Shown here piece after piece: positions 37,021-53,400 of a stretch of 64,000 nucleotides of DNA. The DNA lies in contig OZ038316.1 in the NCBI GenBank assembly GCA_964035775.1, positions 13,424,378-13,488,377 on the forward strand. The letters are read 5' to 3'. The notes under the pieces are model-generated. The model was not told where the DNA came from. It saw nothing but the letters and a program-made list of their open reading frames with translations, and did not search any database. Source of the stretch: Osedax frankpressi. Its lineage: Eukaryota; Annelida; Polychaeta; Sabellida; Siboglinidae. Each line of letters starts with the position of its first letter. Within the stretch, counting starts at the first letter, position 1. A program made the position numbers and the translations under genes.

Positions 37021-40000
37021 TATTTTAATATATACGCTTTCGAAGCTGCGTGAATATCACCAGCGGTAATTTCTGACTCAAATTCTACGCGTATATAGAA
37101 TATAAAACCAGCGCAGTTTCCGAAAGTAAATAATAGTTATTCAATCTATATTATTCATTTCTAAAAATGTACAAATTCAGCTTTGACAATTTAATATAGC
37201 ATCACATATAAAAATTGTATTCATTAATAATTCACAACGTATATATCATTTATAGATAAATAATATATGAGTAAATTAGTAATTGTAAATAAAAATCTAA
37301 GGTAAATATGATTAATATTATATTTCTAGATTATCCAGGATAATATAGATATTATAGATCTATAAGTAATATCAAAATATGTACTATTATTGTATGAATT
37401 CAATAATTGATATCGCCATAATAATAAATAATGTTAAAATTACATCAATTTATATACTACGAGCGTAGTAATGTGATATAGTCATTAAACAACGACATTA
37501 AATAATTACTTCCAAATTTCACATTTTAAATAATTCATGTATGATGAGTGAATATAAATATTGTCTGTACAAATGTTTATAAATACAGCATGTAGTATTC
37601 AGTATATAGTTAATTGTCTAGTCACTAGCTTTGAGAGTATTTATATTCAAAAGCGAGCAAAAAATGTTGTCCAAAATATGTATTATAATTAATATAATTA
37701 TTAATTATATTTAATATCTATCATATACATAATAAACATTGATGATACTGGTATATATTATAATATAATATCATAAAGCCTAGATATAATATGTATATCT
37801 AATATTTTTATATCTATTCTGATCACGTTTTGATATACACAATACGGCTATAATCGATGTATTCCATTATTATACATATTATATAAATGGTATAATATTT
37901 ATTATTATATGTAATTATAAGCAATTAATAATTAAATTATACTCGATCACTTATTTTACCAATTTTAATTTAAATGAATACACAAATAATTAATTAAATA
38001 ATAATTAATTATTATTGGATTATTAGTATAATTATATTGATTTAACAGTGTACTTAATATTCTAACCATATTAGTATTAAATATTAGTGTAGTTAAATAT
38101 ATATAATATATATATACTATATATATCAGAAATAAAACATATTGGATTATGGGTTTTATTTCAGACTTAATTATTATAATTAAATAATGATATATTTGCT
38201 AGATACTATAAATACTAAAATATATATAAAAATTATTTTAAAATTTGCCACATAGAAAATAATCTATGAAATATAATTCGCCAGGGCATTAAAGAGTTTT
38301 TTCATATATAGATTAGGATAATCATTAACCTTGGATGCAAGTTTCTGCAAATACATATGCATTTCATAATATATTATGGTTACGTACATTTATAATAATC
38401 TTCACATAAAAAGCAATTTTCTCTGTATCACCATGAATACTGAAAAATGAATCGGCTTAGCCACTAATTGTATGTGTTCCATATATAATATATAACCTAT
38501 AGGTATATATATATATATATATATATACGAATATTATATATTATAATATCATAACCTCCCATATCTTACAATAGCTATACGAGTGTTAATAATAAGTATT
38601 GTAGTGGATATGTAATCAATTTTATATATTTAATATATATTTAATCTATAATTTTAATGGATTGATTATATTGATATGCATGTAAATATATCGGTTGATG
38701 TATATACACTGGTGAAAGGAATGGTCGTGTTATTATTATTAGTATATGTACGTTATACATTACAGTTCTTTATTACACATAAAAACAGCGTCTACTTTAT
38801 TTTGTCACCATTATACAAACCATAACTACTTCATTTTAGTTGTCGATGTATGGAACATTTACCTAGATTTACTTTCTAAACTGCCAATTTGTTAGCTTAA
38901 TTAAGCTAACTAAACACTATAGTTGGAATAAAGCAAAGCATAGTTTATTTAGCATCAAATCCAGGTTTGGTAATATATTACTCCTCGCAAAACAAACCAC
39001 GTTTTAATATTGATTGTAAATAGGAAGATTGAGTTATATACCCATGATATCATAGTTGAACATATAGTTTAGAATACGTTATTATATCTATATCATGCCC
39101 TGTGCTATTTATAGTTCGCAGGCAACATTCTGCGTATAGGATAGTGTGCTTGGCTTATTTATCATTACATTTAAAGGCAGAGCGCCGCATACGTGCCGAC
39201 TCCAGGAATATATACGTGCTACCAAACTTACTAGAATTACACTAGAGGAGAATGTCAGAAGTTTTAGATCTAATGAACGTTAACCGCTAATAGTTAGACT
39301 TACTTGATAATTACGAAAAGCATTATTATAACGTAGCTGCACCTACTGACAGTTGGCTACTGTGTGCAATGGTTTACCTACCCATAATTTACTTCATTAT
39401 ATGCGAGAAAATTACGTGTCTATAATTTGAATATCCACCGATTAGTAATTATTTATTAATAATTGACCGCTATATTACGAATATTACGGGATTTGTGTTA
39501 TAATTTATTAATATACAAATATATTTATTTCCACTATAAATATTAACTATCCTATTTATTGTCTTCAAATAAGCAATTCAATTCAAGGTGTGGATTAGTG
39601 GGAGAGTAAAACGTAAAACATTTGTGATTACCTTGTATGATTAATTTGATCTTTATTGGTATTTTCACTAGATAGACCATTAATTGATATTAACAGCTGG
39701 TGGATATTAATATTACGAATACATGAGATCATGATTTATAAGCTATCTATTAAATTGATGTTTAGTGGAGTTATCAAATAATATATAACACAAACTAATA
39801 CGTATTGTACAACGTATTGTACGTACATCTTAATATATAGCTTAATATGTCTATATATAGGATAGGTGCAATAGGGGATCGAGTTTCAAATATTATATAA
39901 CAAATGTCTATTAACTATGTAAGTTTGTTTATTCTTTTAAATAAGTTATTAAGAGGAAGTAAATGTATGTAATTCTTACAACTCTAAATGTTATTATGAA

Positions 40001-42124
40001 ATAGCAAAGTTTTTTGCGAGATTAAATGTATCGAGTATTGCATAAACTGTATTTTGCGAAATTCCTGTTCGTTATATTACAAAAATATAAAGTTACAACG
40101 CACACATTTATTTCTACACTGATCACCTACGAGTATTCAAGAGTTTAGCTAATTTTGACAATTTGTATGAGTTTACTATTATATATATATTTCTGAATTT
40201 TAAGAAACAATTTATTCGACTAATTCGAACTAAACAAATTTTCACCTTGGTTTCATTTTCATCCGCATTCGTGTTTTGCAAACTACGAGTGCCACACTTT
40301 GTAACAGCCGATTATATGAAAAGATATATGAATCGTGCCACTCTAATTACGCGGTATTTTGTGAATACACGCACGTTATAATGAACTGATTAATGAATCA
40401 TGAGTCAGTTCATTAGTCATGGACCCATTCACCTACTTCAGAGTTTATGTAGAACTAAAGCTATTAGTTCTTTATCTCTGGTGTGAATTGATCCACTTAG
40501 CAGATATCTATACAACTTCCACTTAGTACTCCCAGACTATATTTAGATTATATATAATTATATAGGCAGTTTAAACTGCCTATGAGACCAGCTTTAGAAA
40601 ATATAATAAAATTACTACTCTGGAATCGCGATTAAAAAATGTAGTTAAAAAATAACCTGAAGTAAAATTGAGTAATATAACTATATAAATATTCGTAGAA
40701 TAACCTAACTTAACAACGTATATTCTCGATTGTTATAAATACCCAATATAAGGTTATAACACAAAGTGTATTCTTTTAAATCCAGATGATATACAATGGA
40801 CCCAAAATAAATATGTTTTGCTAATGTATGTAGTAATATCATTCAATTTACAAAGATATGAATATCTGAACTGTTAAAGTAACTCTAGTTATTAAATATA
40901 TTTTCTCCGCCATTATTATTAAATTTAGGTTTTGCTATAAAACATAGTAATTGTAAAGATATGGACATATGGATGATTGGATATGTTCTAAGATATTACC
41001 CATCAATTAAAAATGTATTCAATGGCGTAGTTTATTTATTTATTAATATATGATAATTAGTTTGATTACAAAATAACTCAGCAAACCATTTGTATTCATA
41101 TTTCTTATATTGCATAATTTCTTTTATATGATTTTATATTTTTGTTGGCACATTAAAGAATTATTTAAAACTTATTACATGACTATGTTTAGTGGGTATA
41201 ATTTTTTATGTAATAAAGTAAAAACCAAATGTTCGATATATTAATTAATATATATTTTAAACGAATAGATAAGAGTTATATTTTAATTTTTAATATATGT
41301 ACTGTCATAATTAGGTTACATGCAAGACTCCCAATATTATATTATTATTTATTATGTTATTAAAATAACTAGACTAATAACTAATTATTATACTATAACT
41401 ATACTAATAACTAATTATTATACTATAACTTTACTAATAACTATATTAAGCCTATAATGTTTATAATATTAATTTATAAAGTTAACATATGTAAATTCAC
41501 TATATTTACCACTTTAAAAAATTGTAGAGTGTAAAGAAATAATAAGAGATAATATAAAATAATTTATAATTGGTATGCAAATAAAAATGCAAACAAAAAG
41601 ACACCGGTTTTGTTTGGTGATTATTAATCTCAATATATGAGCATATTAAGTTATAATAAAATGATGAAGTGTTCATATAACGTTATTCAACTAGACGAAA
41701 TTAATGTTTTCTATACTTTCCATACTAACAATGAAATTAAAATTTTATATTTTGCAATATAAGTTCATAAATAACTAGGCATATATTTTTAAAATATTAA
41801 AAGAAATTACACATAATACAAAAATTAAATTTCTTAGAGTGTTGGTTAGAAATAGATATAAGTTGATATAATATATCGCAAACAATCAAATGATGTACCT
41901 AACTCTAAATGTAATTCTTATTAAATTATTTTGAAAAGGTGAATAAATCAAGCTCAATATATTTCGTGATGAATTTAATGCTTTTCTTTATAAAATGAAA
42001 CTAATAATACATATAGCATATGCCACTAGTATTATAATACATTATTATTAACGGTGTGCCTCTTAGATGAAATTCTCATAGATTAACTATAACTATAGTG
42101 ATATATCATATAAATACACACACT

Positions 42125-42180
<56 letters not shown>

Positions 42181-43285
42181 TAGATAATGTATTACCTACT
42201 TTATGTTGGTTATTTTTATAGCCCAAAAACTTAACGGTCCAAATATCTTTTATCTATAAATAAATCTACATTTTACAAAAAATACTAATATATATAGGCT
42301 CTCTATATCCACCATCCTCATTATTATTACTATTATAATAATAATTATTATTAATTACTTATTCCTGTGTAGTAAACAGCTGTTTTTTCTATAATATGTA
42401 GATTTTACAAATTAGTGCACTTTGTATATTTTCAAATATATTGTATATACACAGTGTACCTTATATTAGAAACTCTATAGTAACGACTACCTTATATTTG
42501 ACCTTATCATAGACATTACCAAAGTACTTATACCGTATGGGTTTATATTTATTTGAAAGTAAATACGGGCATATTTGTGGATAAAAGATATTTTGGCATA
42601 TCAGGAAATCTGATTATATACAACTAATTAGTTCAACTTGGGTTAACTTGATGTAGTTAATTAAATATATATTATTATCCTTTCGAATAATATCATATTT
42701 ACATAATTTGAATTTATATATATATATATATATATATCATTGTATATTAATACAATTTACACATTGCATATAATTGTTTTAGATACCAATTAATATCATA
42801 ATAAATATTAAGTATATGATATACTGTAATATTATTAGGTAACATATTATTTAGATGTTTTGTTATTTTATATAGCGATTATGAAAAACAGCAATATTTG
42901 ATTTATTTAGTGCAATGTGATTATTATTACATAATACATGGTAGTGACGTAATATTCACTCCATGGCTATGAGCATAAAGCGCAAATTCGTACAATTATT
43001 TACATACGGGTATTTCGCTTGCGAACTTTAGTAAATCTTGATCCGTCAGATTTTGTATTTTTTCATAATAATATTTAGAGTTGATAAGAATTGACCATTT
43101 CATTAGATGTCATTAGAGTAGTGATAATACAAAATATCGGTAGTTAGGTATCTATATAACGAATACTATACATTATTAAAGTAATATTCAATCATTTCGG
43201 ATGTAAACAAACTCGTCGAATTTGCGTAGAGAACGAGAAATAATATGGGAAATATACCAAGATGAGAGATGTAAGATAACCGACG
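37021..43285. other. AT-rich intergenic region between divergent GXYLT copy B and CACNB
   Basis: I see no convincing gene. (AT)n runs occur at about 38504-38527 and 42127-42178. Degenerate copies of the repeat seen near 4990 occur near 41110. A frame at 40163-40381 has no recognisable content. Confidence 0.6.
42127..42178. repeat. (AT)n microsatellite
   Basis: A perfect AT dinucleotide run preceded by CACACACTCACAT. Confidence 0.9.
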
Positions 43286-43360
43286 ATGGACCACCATACC
43301 TCGTCGGATAGATTATCTAATCGTTTAGATAATCAACAGGACAGTTCCATGCATATACAG
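43286..43360 (+). CDS. CACNB: CACNB candidate first coding exon
   Basis: An ATG with strong context (A at -3, G at +4) opens [20 protein letters not shown], 25 codons to donor CAG|GTATGT in phase 0. Assignment rests on strand, phase and position, since N-termini of this family vary. Confidence 0.6.
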
Positions 43361-44048
43361 GTATGTTTATAATGTAAATCGTACGAATATATATAGAATA
43401 ATCAGCATTTATATTCTGTTTAGTTTTGCATATTTACGTTGATTCCAGTACGTGAATTTTCGCGTGTTTTTACGTTTTATTTTGCATTTTTATCGCAAAA
43501 TAAAAATTACGTAAATATTATATTTAGTATATGCATTATTTATAAATAAATTATCCTTTTATGATTATATTACTAGATAGTAAGTATATTAATAACTTAT
43601 TTATAGTAAAGTTAAGTTATGTAGTAAGTTATTCTGATGAAATTAGATAATATTTGTATTTATTTAAATTTATATATTATAAATACTAGATAATATATGA
43701 TAATAATTTGGTATATTCAATATATTTATTCAGTATTATTTTTAAATATGTATATTTAATTTTTGATATCACAGTAAACTGATATATCTAAGTTAAATTT
43801 GCAGACTTTATTTTATATTATATAAATTATATATGCATAATATATGTTTATATACTACATAATATATACAACCACATATTTTTATATAATTCAATTTTAA
43901 AATTGAAATTTATACTAATTTGTGTTATGTTTAATAATATCTATTAAACATACTGTTATAATTAAAATGAAATATAATATTATATTAATATTATCATTTA
44001 AGATATTTGTTAAGCTAACATATTATCAATATATATAATATATATCAA

Positions 44049-44084
<36 letters not shown>

Positions 44085-47000
44085 ATATATATATATATAT
44101 ATATAAATATATGTTTAAATATATATTTAAATATATATAAATATGTATACTCTAAATATTGCATGCTTTTGAAATATAAGTAGTAGGATCTCCTTTCTTT
44201 AAAATATAATATGTATTGTATTTTTTACTATATGAAGATACTCCCCTAATAATATTATTCATAATCTTTTTGGTGAACCAATCAACGAGCATTTATTGAA
44301 CATTAAGACATTTTTATCTCTGCCTAAAAAGTAGGAACAAATTCAAATAGTTCTATTATGATAATCATAAGAATATTTAAATAGTTTTTATATATTCTTA
44401 AGTATTTCGCTTTATATATGTAGTTTGAAGTAAATAATATATATATATGTTAATATATGTGTTAATTATATGACGGCTTTCAATATATATTTATATGTGC
44501 AGTTATATTTTATTTTTTAATAAGAATTACTTTCATATATTAAATTTACTTTAATATATCGGTAAATAGAAAATTGTAATGCATTTCATGAAATATAAGT
44601 ACATTACATAAATGTAGTAAATTGTACTTTTTGTATATAATAGGTTTCGCTACATATACAAATAAAGGTAATTGAATGAATACATTCCAGTAGCATTGGC
44701 ACGTGTAGTTAGATTTACAAACACAAATGCTCACATTCCTGCTGACACATATTCAGTTGCCCAGTCCGGCATTTAATCCGACGCAATGAAACCAGCACCG
44801 ACAGACACCCGTACAGACAGACACCCGTACAGACAGACACCCGTACAGACAGACACCCGTACAGACAGATACCCGTACCGACACCCCTACCGACAGACAC
44901 CCCTACCGACAGACACCCCTACCGACAGACACCCCTACCGACAGACACCCCTACCGACAGACACCCCTACAGACAGACACCCTTACAGACAGACACCCTT
45001 ACAGACAGACACCCTTACAGACAGACACCCCTACCGACAGACACCCCTACCGACAGACACCCCTACCGACAGACACCCCTACAGACAGACACCCTTACAG
45101 ACAGACACCCGCATTGACAGACACCCTTACAGACAGACAGACACCCGTACAGACAGACACCCCGACTCGAATAATGCGTACGGACGCGCATACGTCGCCA
45201 TGGATACCGACTACCAGCTTACCCCGCACACCCACGAGGTCCAAACCCCGGTGTCCAGCACAAACCCACGAGGCCCAAACCCCGGTGGCCAGTACAAACC
45301 CACGAGGTCCAAACCCCGGCTTACCCCGCACACCCACGAGGCCTAAACCCCGGTGGCAAGCACAAACCCACGAGGTCCAAACCCCGGCTTACCCCGCACA
45401 CCCACGAGGCCTAAACCCCGGTGGCCAGCACAAACCCACGAGGCCCAAACCCCGGTGGCCAGCACAAACCCACGAGGTCCAAACCCCGGTGGCCAGCACA
45501 AACCCACGAGGTCTAAACCCCGGTGGCCAGCACAAACCCACGAGGTCCAAACCCCGGTGGCCAGCACAAACCCACGAGGCCCAAACCCCGGTGGCCAGCA
45601 CAAACCCACGAGGTCCAAACCCCGGTGGCCAGCACAAACCCACGAGGTCTAAACCCCGGTGGCCAGCACAAACCCACGGGGCCCAAACCCCGGTGGCCAG
45701 TACAAACCCACGGGGCCTAAACCCCGGATTACCCCGCACACCCACGAGGCCCAAACCCCGTTGGCCAGCACAAACCCACGAGGCCCAAACCCCGGATTAC
45801 CCCGCACACCCACGAGGTCCAAACCCCGTTGGCCAGCACAAAACCACCGATAATCTACTGCCTCGCCGATGGGGGACTGCGAGTATTTAATCCTAGAACT
45901 TATAGTACTTCAGGCCATACATTATCTCTACGGCGACGAGGGCCCGCGTTTTTATGTATTGTGCGATATTTATACGGGTCGAGGTCATGTCCTCACGTCG
46001 ATAGATATGTCCTTCTCGGTGAACTGCACCTGGATGCACCGTGATATACATTGTGGTCTTCTCTTGTTTCTTTAAATTTAAGTAAGCCATCTCTTCAGTA
46101 CTACTTCAATATCGACTACACTTAAAAGCAAATAGAATCCCTGATCCGAGAATACGCCGTATTAGTTTGTAGTAATTAACTTTTACATCCATATTTTTGA
46201 TGTATTCAAAATTAGTTTCACAATTGCAATATTAATCTATGTATAATGTATTTTATAAAGATCTCTATGAACTAGCTTGAAATATATATTATATATACAT
46301 CATAACCATCAAGATGGATCACAAGTAACCTATATATAAAGCATTACCAAAATACTGTTGTATATATATTTGATTTATTCTCATGAATTAATAAGGTAAA
46401 GATTTAAAATAAAGATTCCAATACTCTTCTAGGAGCAAATTCTCCTGTCCGCCGCTATTCCCTTAGTGCGTATTGAACACGTGCGCTGTGTGTGTGACTC
46501 CGTCGCCACTCCAGGCCACCCACTCCTCCGGTGCATCGATAATATTACCCGACGTTTATATATATAACTGATTTATTTCCAGTACCAGCGTTTCGTTGCT
46601 GGTAGTGTATCGCTGGGAATTTGATACTCGCGGCTTGTATTTTAAAAAATGGGGAATCTATAAAGTTGGTAATGGTTGCAGGCTGGTAGAGATTGTATGG
46701 GTACGGCGTTTATGAAGCATTTATTAAGTAGGATACATGTATTTATATATCTGTGTATTAGAAAATGCTGGAATATGATTATAAACGGTTCATATATAGT
46801 TTTCCCAGGCTTATGGATATATATAATATTTAATTTGGGCAATCTGTTGATTAGTTTAAATTAACTTCCACTAATATTCCAATCTGTTAAAATGGCTACA
46901 TAGAATGCAATATATAAATACGCAAATGTTTATTTGATGTGTAATAGTATTTATATGTGATATTAAAAATAACATATTATTATTTATATTTAAACATATT

Positions 47001-47089
47001 TATATTTAATTTAAATTAGCAAAATGTGCATTTGATTTTTATCTAATAATATTAGATTACAATATGGCATATAGCATATATAGATTAGA

Positions 47090-47140
<51 letters not shown>

Positions 47141-47409
47141 TATATATAGTATCGCAATATATATACAGAATATTGTTATTAGGTAACTTCTGTTTATTTA
47201 TTTATATTTTCATATTAATATTTAAATTATGCACTTTTTTGATTAATAAATCAATATCTAGTATTAATTGTAATTCTGAACCATGCATGACCACCGAGAA
47301 ATACATTATTATATATAAAATTACTTTGTTTAGCAAGTTATACATGTACCATTTTATTTTATGTTACGTATCTTATTAATTGAATATACATGTTAGACAT
47401 TATTAATTA

Positions 47410-47456
<47 letters not shown>

Positions 47457-50400
47457 CATCTTTGAGTGGCCTCAATTAATACTCGGGCATAGATATATTT
47501 ATAAATAGATAAACAATATATAATTATTGATGCTACATTAACATTATATATTAAAAGTGACAATAATTTCAATACTATTTCAATTTTAAGAAGAGATTTC
47601 TAATAATTTCTAATTATTCAAATAATCTAATATCATTAGAAGTTTCTTTTTCCAAGAAATTCATAATTAATCATATTTAATCGTGCAAAAATTGTTGATA
47701 AAATTGTTATACAATACTTTGTAATCAATTCCCTATAAAAAATGTGTTCTCACACTACACTTGCATCTGTAAATGGTATTGGCGGAGGAAGTACCAGCAT
47801 GAATTTTATTTGCATTTATTTAAACTGAATTTATTGTTCTTTTTACTGAAATACAAATTCTAGTGAAATTAAAAAATAATTGTTACCATCACAATTTGAC
47901 TTCATCAAGTTATTTTTAATCAGTTAAATTGTTTTTTTTTCGATATTTAAAAATTCATAAAATATTTTTAAATATTATCTATTATTTCAAAATTAGAGAT
48001 AATGTATTTAATTTTCTTTTAACATATCTTAATATTATTTATATCACTTTATATCATTCATATATTTATTTATAACGGGTAAACATGAAATGATCATTAT
48101 CTAAAGTATGTTAGCATTGAGAAACAAACACATATATAGATTAACGGATCGTTTTCATAAAGGAGAACACTAAATATATATGATTTATATTAATTTTCTG
48201 ATTTTCAGAGGCAACGATCCAAACCAAGGCTGAGAGAAGAAGCCAGCATCTCCGATTGTTCTAGTAGTTATGTTCGTAGGCAGGTTAGTGTCCGGGATGG
48301 CAGCGATCATCTGTCATTGTCTTGCCGAGGTTATAGCGATGATGAACTGGGTCAACAATGCGATTATAGGGCTAATGGTGACATAGGAGTTCATCTGGTG
48401 GCAGTAATAGGGTGGTATAGGTATTTTTTGTGATTAACAAAATATAGACCATACGCTATGTGTATAGGAAGTTTTGTTTACGTCAAGTTGAGTTTTAATA
48501 TCTATATTATTGTTTACTTTCATTGCGCATTATTATTATGTAATATACTATGATGAAGTATTATTCAATCACCTTGTGACATCGTTGATGTAATGTCTTG
48601 TATTTTCTACTGACAATGAGATATGGATTAACAACATTGTATATTCTTATTATCTCTTTTATTCTCTCTTATTCTCTCTTATTCTCTCTTATTCTCTCTT
48701 ATTCTCTCTTATTCTCTCTTCTTCTCTCTTATTCTCTCTTATTCTCTCTTATTCTCTCTTATTCTCTCTTATTCTCTCTCTTATTCTCTCTTATTCTCTC
48801 TTATTCTTTCTCTTATTCTTTCTCTTATTCTTTCTCTTATTCTTTCTCTTATTCTCTCTCTTATTCTCTCTTATTCTCTCTTATTCTCTCTTATTCTCTC
48901 TTATTCTCTCTTATTCTCTCTTATTCTCTCTTATTCTCTCTCTTATTCTCTCTTATTCTCTCTCTTATTCTCTCTTATTCTCTCTCTTATTCTCTCTTAT
49001 TCTCTCTTATTCTCTCTTATTCTCTCTCTTATTCTCTCTTATTCTCTCTTATTCTCTCTTATTCTCTCTTATTCTCTCTTATTCTCTCTTATTCTCTCTT
49101 ATTCTCTCTTACTCTCTCTCTTATTCTCTCTTATTCTCTCTTATTCTCTCTCTTATTCTCTCTTATTCTCTCTTATTCTCTCTTATTCTCTCTTATTCTC
49201 TCTTATTCTCTCTTATTCTCTCTTATTCTCTCTTATTCTCTCTCTTATTCTCTCTTATTCTCTCTTATTCTCTCTTATTCTCTCTCTTATTCTCTCTTAT
49301 TCTCTCTTATTCTCTCTTATTCTCTCTTATTCTCTCTCTTATTCTCTCTTATTCTCTCTCTTATTCTCTCTTATTCTCTCTCTTATTCTCTCTTATTCTC
49401 TCTTATTCTCTCTTATTCTCTCTTATTCTCTCTTATTCTCTCTCTTATTCTCTCTTATTCTCTCTTATTCTCTCTTATTCTCTCTTATTCTCTCTTATTC
49501 TCTCTTATTCTCTCTTATTCTCTCTTATTCTCTCTTATTCTCTCTCTTATTCTCTCTTATTCTCTCTTATTCTCTCTTATTCTCTCTCTTATTCTCTCTT
49601 ATTCTCTCTTATTCTCTCTCTTATTCTCTCTTATTCTCTCTCTTATTCTCTCTCTTATTCTCTCTCTTATTCTCTCTCTTATTCTCTCTTATTCTCTCTT
49701 ATTCTCTCTTATTCTCTCTTATTCTCTCTCTTATTCTCTCTCTTATTCTCTCTTATTCTCTCTTATTCTCTCTTATTCTCTCTTATTCTCTCTTATTCTC
49801 TCTTATTCTCTCTTATTCTCTCTTATTCTCTCTTATTCTCTCTTATTCTCTCTTATTCTCTCTTATTCTCTCTCTTATTCTCTCTCTTATTCTCTCTCTT
49901 ATTCTCTCTTATTCTCTCTCTTATTCTCTCTTATTCTCTCTCTTATTCTCTCTCTTATTCTCTCTCTTATTCTCTCTTATTCTCTCTTATTCTCTCTTAT
50001 TCTCTCTTATTCTCTCTTATTCTCTCTTATTCTCTCTTATTCTCTCTTATTCTCTCTTATTCTCTCTTATTCTCTCTTATTCTCTCTCTTATTCTCTCTC
50101 TTATTCTCTCTCTTATTCTCTCTCTTATTCTCTCTTATTCTCTCTTATTCTCTCTTATTCTCTCTTATTCTCTCTTATTCTCTCTTATTCTCTCTTATTC
50201 TCTCTTATTCTCTCTTATTCTCTCTTATTCTCTCTTATTCTCTCTTATTCTCTCTTATTCTCTCTCTTATTCTCTCTCTTATTCTCTCTCTTATTCTCTC
50301 TCTTATTCTCTCTCTTATTCTCTCTTATTCTCTCTCTTATTCTCTCTCTTATTCTCTCTTATTCTCTCTCTTATTCTCTCTCTTATTATCTCTCTTATTC

Positions 50401-53400
50401 TCTCTCTTACTCTCTCTTATTCTCTCTTATTCTCTCTTATTCTCTCTTATTCTCTCTTATTCTCTCTTATTCTCTCTTATTCTCTCTTATTCTCTCTTAT
50501 TCTCTCTTATTCTCTCTTATTCTCTCTTATTCTCTCTTATTCTCTCTTATTCTCTCTTATTCTCTCTTATTCTCTCTTATTCTCTCTTATTCTCTCTTAT
50601 TCTCTCTTATTCTCTCTCTTATTCTCTCTCTTATTCTCTCTCTTATTCTCTCTCTTATTCTCTCTCTTATTCTCTTTCTTATTCTCTCTCTTATTCTCTC
50701 TCTTATTCTCTCTCTTATTCTCTCTCTTATTCTCTCTCTTATTCTCTCTCTTATTCTCTCTCTTATTCTCTCTCTTATTCTCTCTCTTATTCTCTCTCTT
50801 ATTCTCTCTCTTATTCTCTCTCTTATTCTCTCTCTTATTCTCTCTCTTATTCTCTCTCTTATTCTCTCTCTTATTCTCTCTTATTCTCTCTCTTATTCTC
50901 TCTTATTCTCTCTCTTATTCTCTCTCTTATTCTCTCTCTTATTCTCTCTTATTCTCTCTCTTATTCTCTCTCTTATTCTCTCTCTTATTCTCTCTCTTAT
51001 TCTCTCTTATTCTCTCTTATTCTCTCTTATTCTCTCTTATTCTCTCTTATTCTCTCTTATTCTCTCTCTTATTCTCTCTCTTATTCTCTCTCTTATTCTC
51101 TCTCTTATTCTCTCTTATTCTCTCTCTTATTCTCTCTCTTATTCTCTCTTATTCTCTCTTATTCTCTCTTATTCTCTCTTATTCTCTCTTATTCTCTCTT
51201 ATTCTCTCTTATTCTCTCTTATTCTCTCTTATTCTCTCTTATTCTCTCTTATTCTCTCTTATTCTCTCTTATTCTCTCTTATTCTCTCTTATTCTCTCTT
51301 ATTCTCTCTTATTCTCTCTTATTCTCTCTCTTATTATCTCTCTTATTCTCTCTCTTATTCTCTCTCTTATTCTCTCTCTTATTCTCTCTCTTATTCTCTC
51401 TCTTATTCTCTCTCTTATTCTCTCTTATTCTCTCTCTTATTCTCTCTCTTATTCTCTCTCTTATTCTCTCTCTTATTCTCTCTCTTATTCTCTCTCTTAT
51501 TCTCTCTCTTATTCTCTCTCTTATTCTCTCTCTTATTCTCTCTCTTATTCTCTCTCTTATTCTCTCTCTTATTCTCTCTCTTATTCTCTCTCTTATTCTC
51601 TCTCTTATTCTCTCTCTTATTCTCTCTCTTATTCTCTCTCTTATTCTCTCTCTTATTCTCTCTCTTATTCTCTCTATTATTCTCTCTCTTATTCTCTCTC
51701 TTATTCTCTCTCTTATTCTCTCTCTTATTCTCTCTCTTATTCTCTCTCTTATTCTCTCTCTTATTCTCTCTCTTATTCTCTCTCTTATTCTCTCTCTTAT
51801 TCTCTCTCTTATTCTCTCTCTTATTCTCTCTCTTATTCTCTCTCTTATTCTCTCTCTTATTCTCTCTCTTATTCTCTCTCTTATTCTCTCTCTTATTCTC
51901 TCTCTTATTATCTCTTATTCTCTCTTATTCTCTCTTATTCTCTCTTATTCTCTCTCTTATTCTCTCTCTTATTCTCTCTCTTATTCTCTCTCTTATTCTC
52001 TCTCTTATTCTCTCTCTTATTCTCTCTTATTCTCTCTCTTATTCTCTCTCTTATTCTCTCTCTTATTCTCTCTCTTATTCTCTCTCTTATTCTCTCTCTT
52101 ATTCTCTCTCTTATTCTCTCTCTTATTCTCTCTCTTATTCTCTCTCTTATTCTCTCTCTTATTCTCTCTTATTCTCTCTCTTATTCTCTCTCTTATTCTC
52201 TCTCTTATTCTCTCTCTTATTCTCTCTTATTCTCTCTTATTCTCTCTCTTATTCTCTCTCTTATTCTCTCTCTTATTCTCTCTCTTATTCTCTCTCTTAT
52301 TCTCTCTTATTCTCTCTTATTCTCTCTTATTCTCTCTTATTCTCTCTTATTCTCTCTTATTCTCTCTTATTCTCTCTTATTCTCTCTTATTCTCTCTTAT
52401 TCTCTCTTATTCTCTCTTATTCTCTCTTATTCTCTCTTATTCTCTCTTATTCTCTCTTATTCTCTCTTATTCTCTCTTATTCTCTCTTATTCTCTCTTAT
52501 TCTCTCTTATTCTCTCTTATTCTCTCTTATTCTCTCTTATTCTCTCTTATTCTCTCTTATTCTCTCTTATTCTCTCTTATTCTCTCTTATTCTCTCTTAT
52601 TCTCTCTTATTCTCTCTTATTCTCTCTTATTCTCTCTTATTCTCTCTTATTCTCTCTTATTCTCTCTTATTCTCTCTTATTCTCTCTTATTCTCTCTTAT
52701 TCTCTCTTATTCTCTCTTATTCTCTCTTATTCTCTCTTATTCTCTCTTATTCTCTCTTATTCTCTCTTATTCTCTCTTATTTTCTCTCTTATTCTCTCTT
52801 ATTCTCTCTTATTCTCTCTTATTCTCTCTTATTCTCTCTCTTATTCTCTCTCTTATTCTCTCTCTTATTCTCTCTCTTATTCTCTCTCTTATTCTCTCTC
52901 TTATTCTCTCTCTTATTCTCTCTCTTATTCTCTCTCTTATTCTCTCTCTTATTCTCTCTCTTATTTCTCTCTTATTCTCTCTTATTCTCTCTTATTCTCT
53001 CTCTTATTCTCTCTTATTCTCTCTCTTATTCTCTCTCTTATTCTCTCTCTTATTCTCTCTTATTCTCTCTCTTATTCTCTCTCTTATTCTCTCTCTTATT
53101 CTCTCTCTTATTCTCTCTCTTATTCTCTCTCTTATTCTCTCTCTTATTCTCTCTCTTATTCTCTCTCTTATTCTCTCTCTTATTCTCTCTCTTATTCTCT
53201 CTCTTATTCTCTCTCTTATTCTCTCTCTTATTCTCTCTCTTATTCTCTCTCTTATTCTCTCTCTTATTCTCTCTCTTATTCTCTCTCTTATTCTCTCTCT
53301 TATTCTCTCTCTTATTCTCTCTCTTATTCTCTCTCTTATTCTCTCTCTTATTCTCTCTCTTATTCTCTCTCTTATTCTCTCTCTTATTCTCTCTCTTATT

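Larger units (their letters stand above)
43361..48208 (+). other. Putative CACNB intron 1
   Basis: AT-rich DNA with (AT)n runs (44052-44104, 47094-47155, 47410-47452), two GC-rich minisatellites (44806-45845) and a CpG-richer unique patch (45846-46080). A second CpG-richer patch at about 46435-46560 could be an alternative promoter, but nothing proves it. Confidence 0.6.

Noticed and set aside
40163-40381. 72-codon plus-strand frame
   Set aside because: No family resemblance and no supporting signals. Left as intergenic.
44786-45890. Long frames on both strands (for example [10 protein letters not shown] and KPTRSKPRW repeats)
   Set aside because: The 16-bp and 34-bp minisatellites are open in several frames at once, as expected of GC-rich repeats; there is no splice or homology support.
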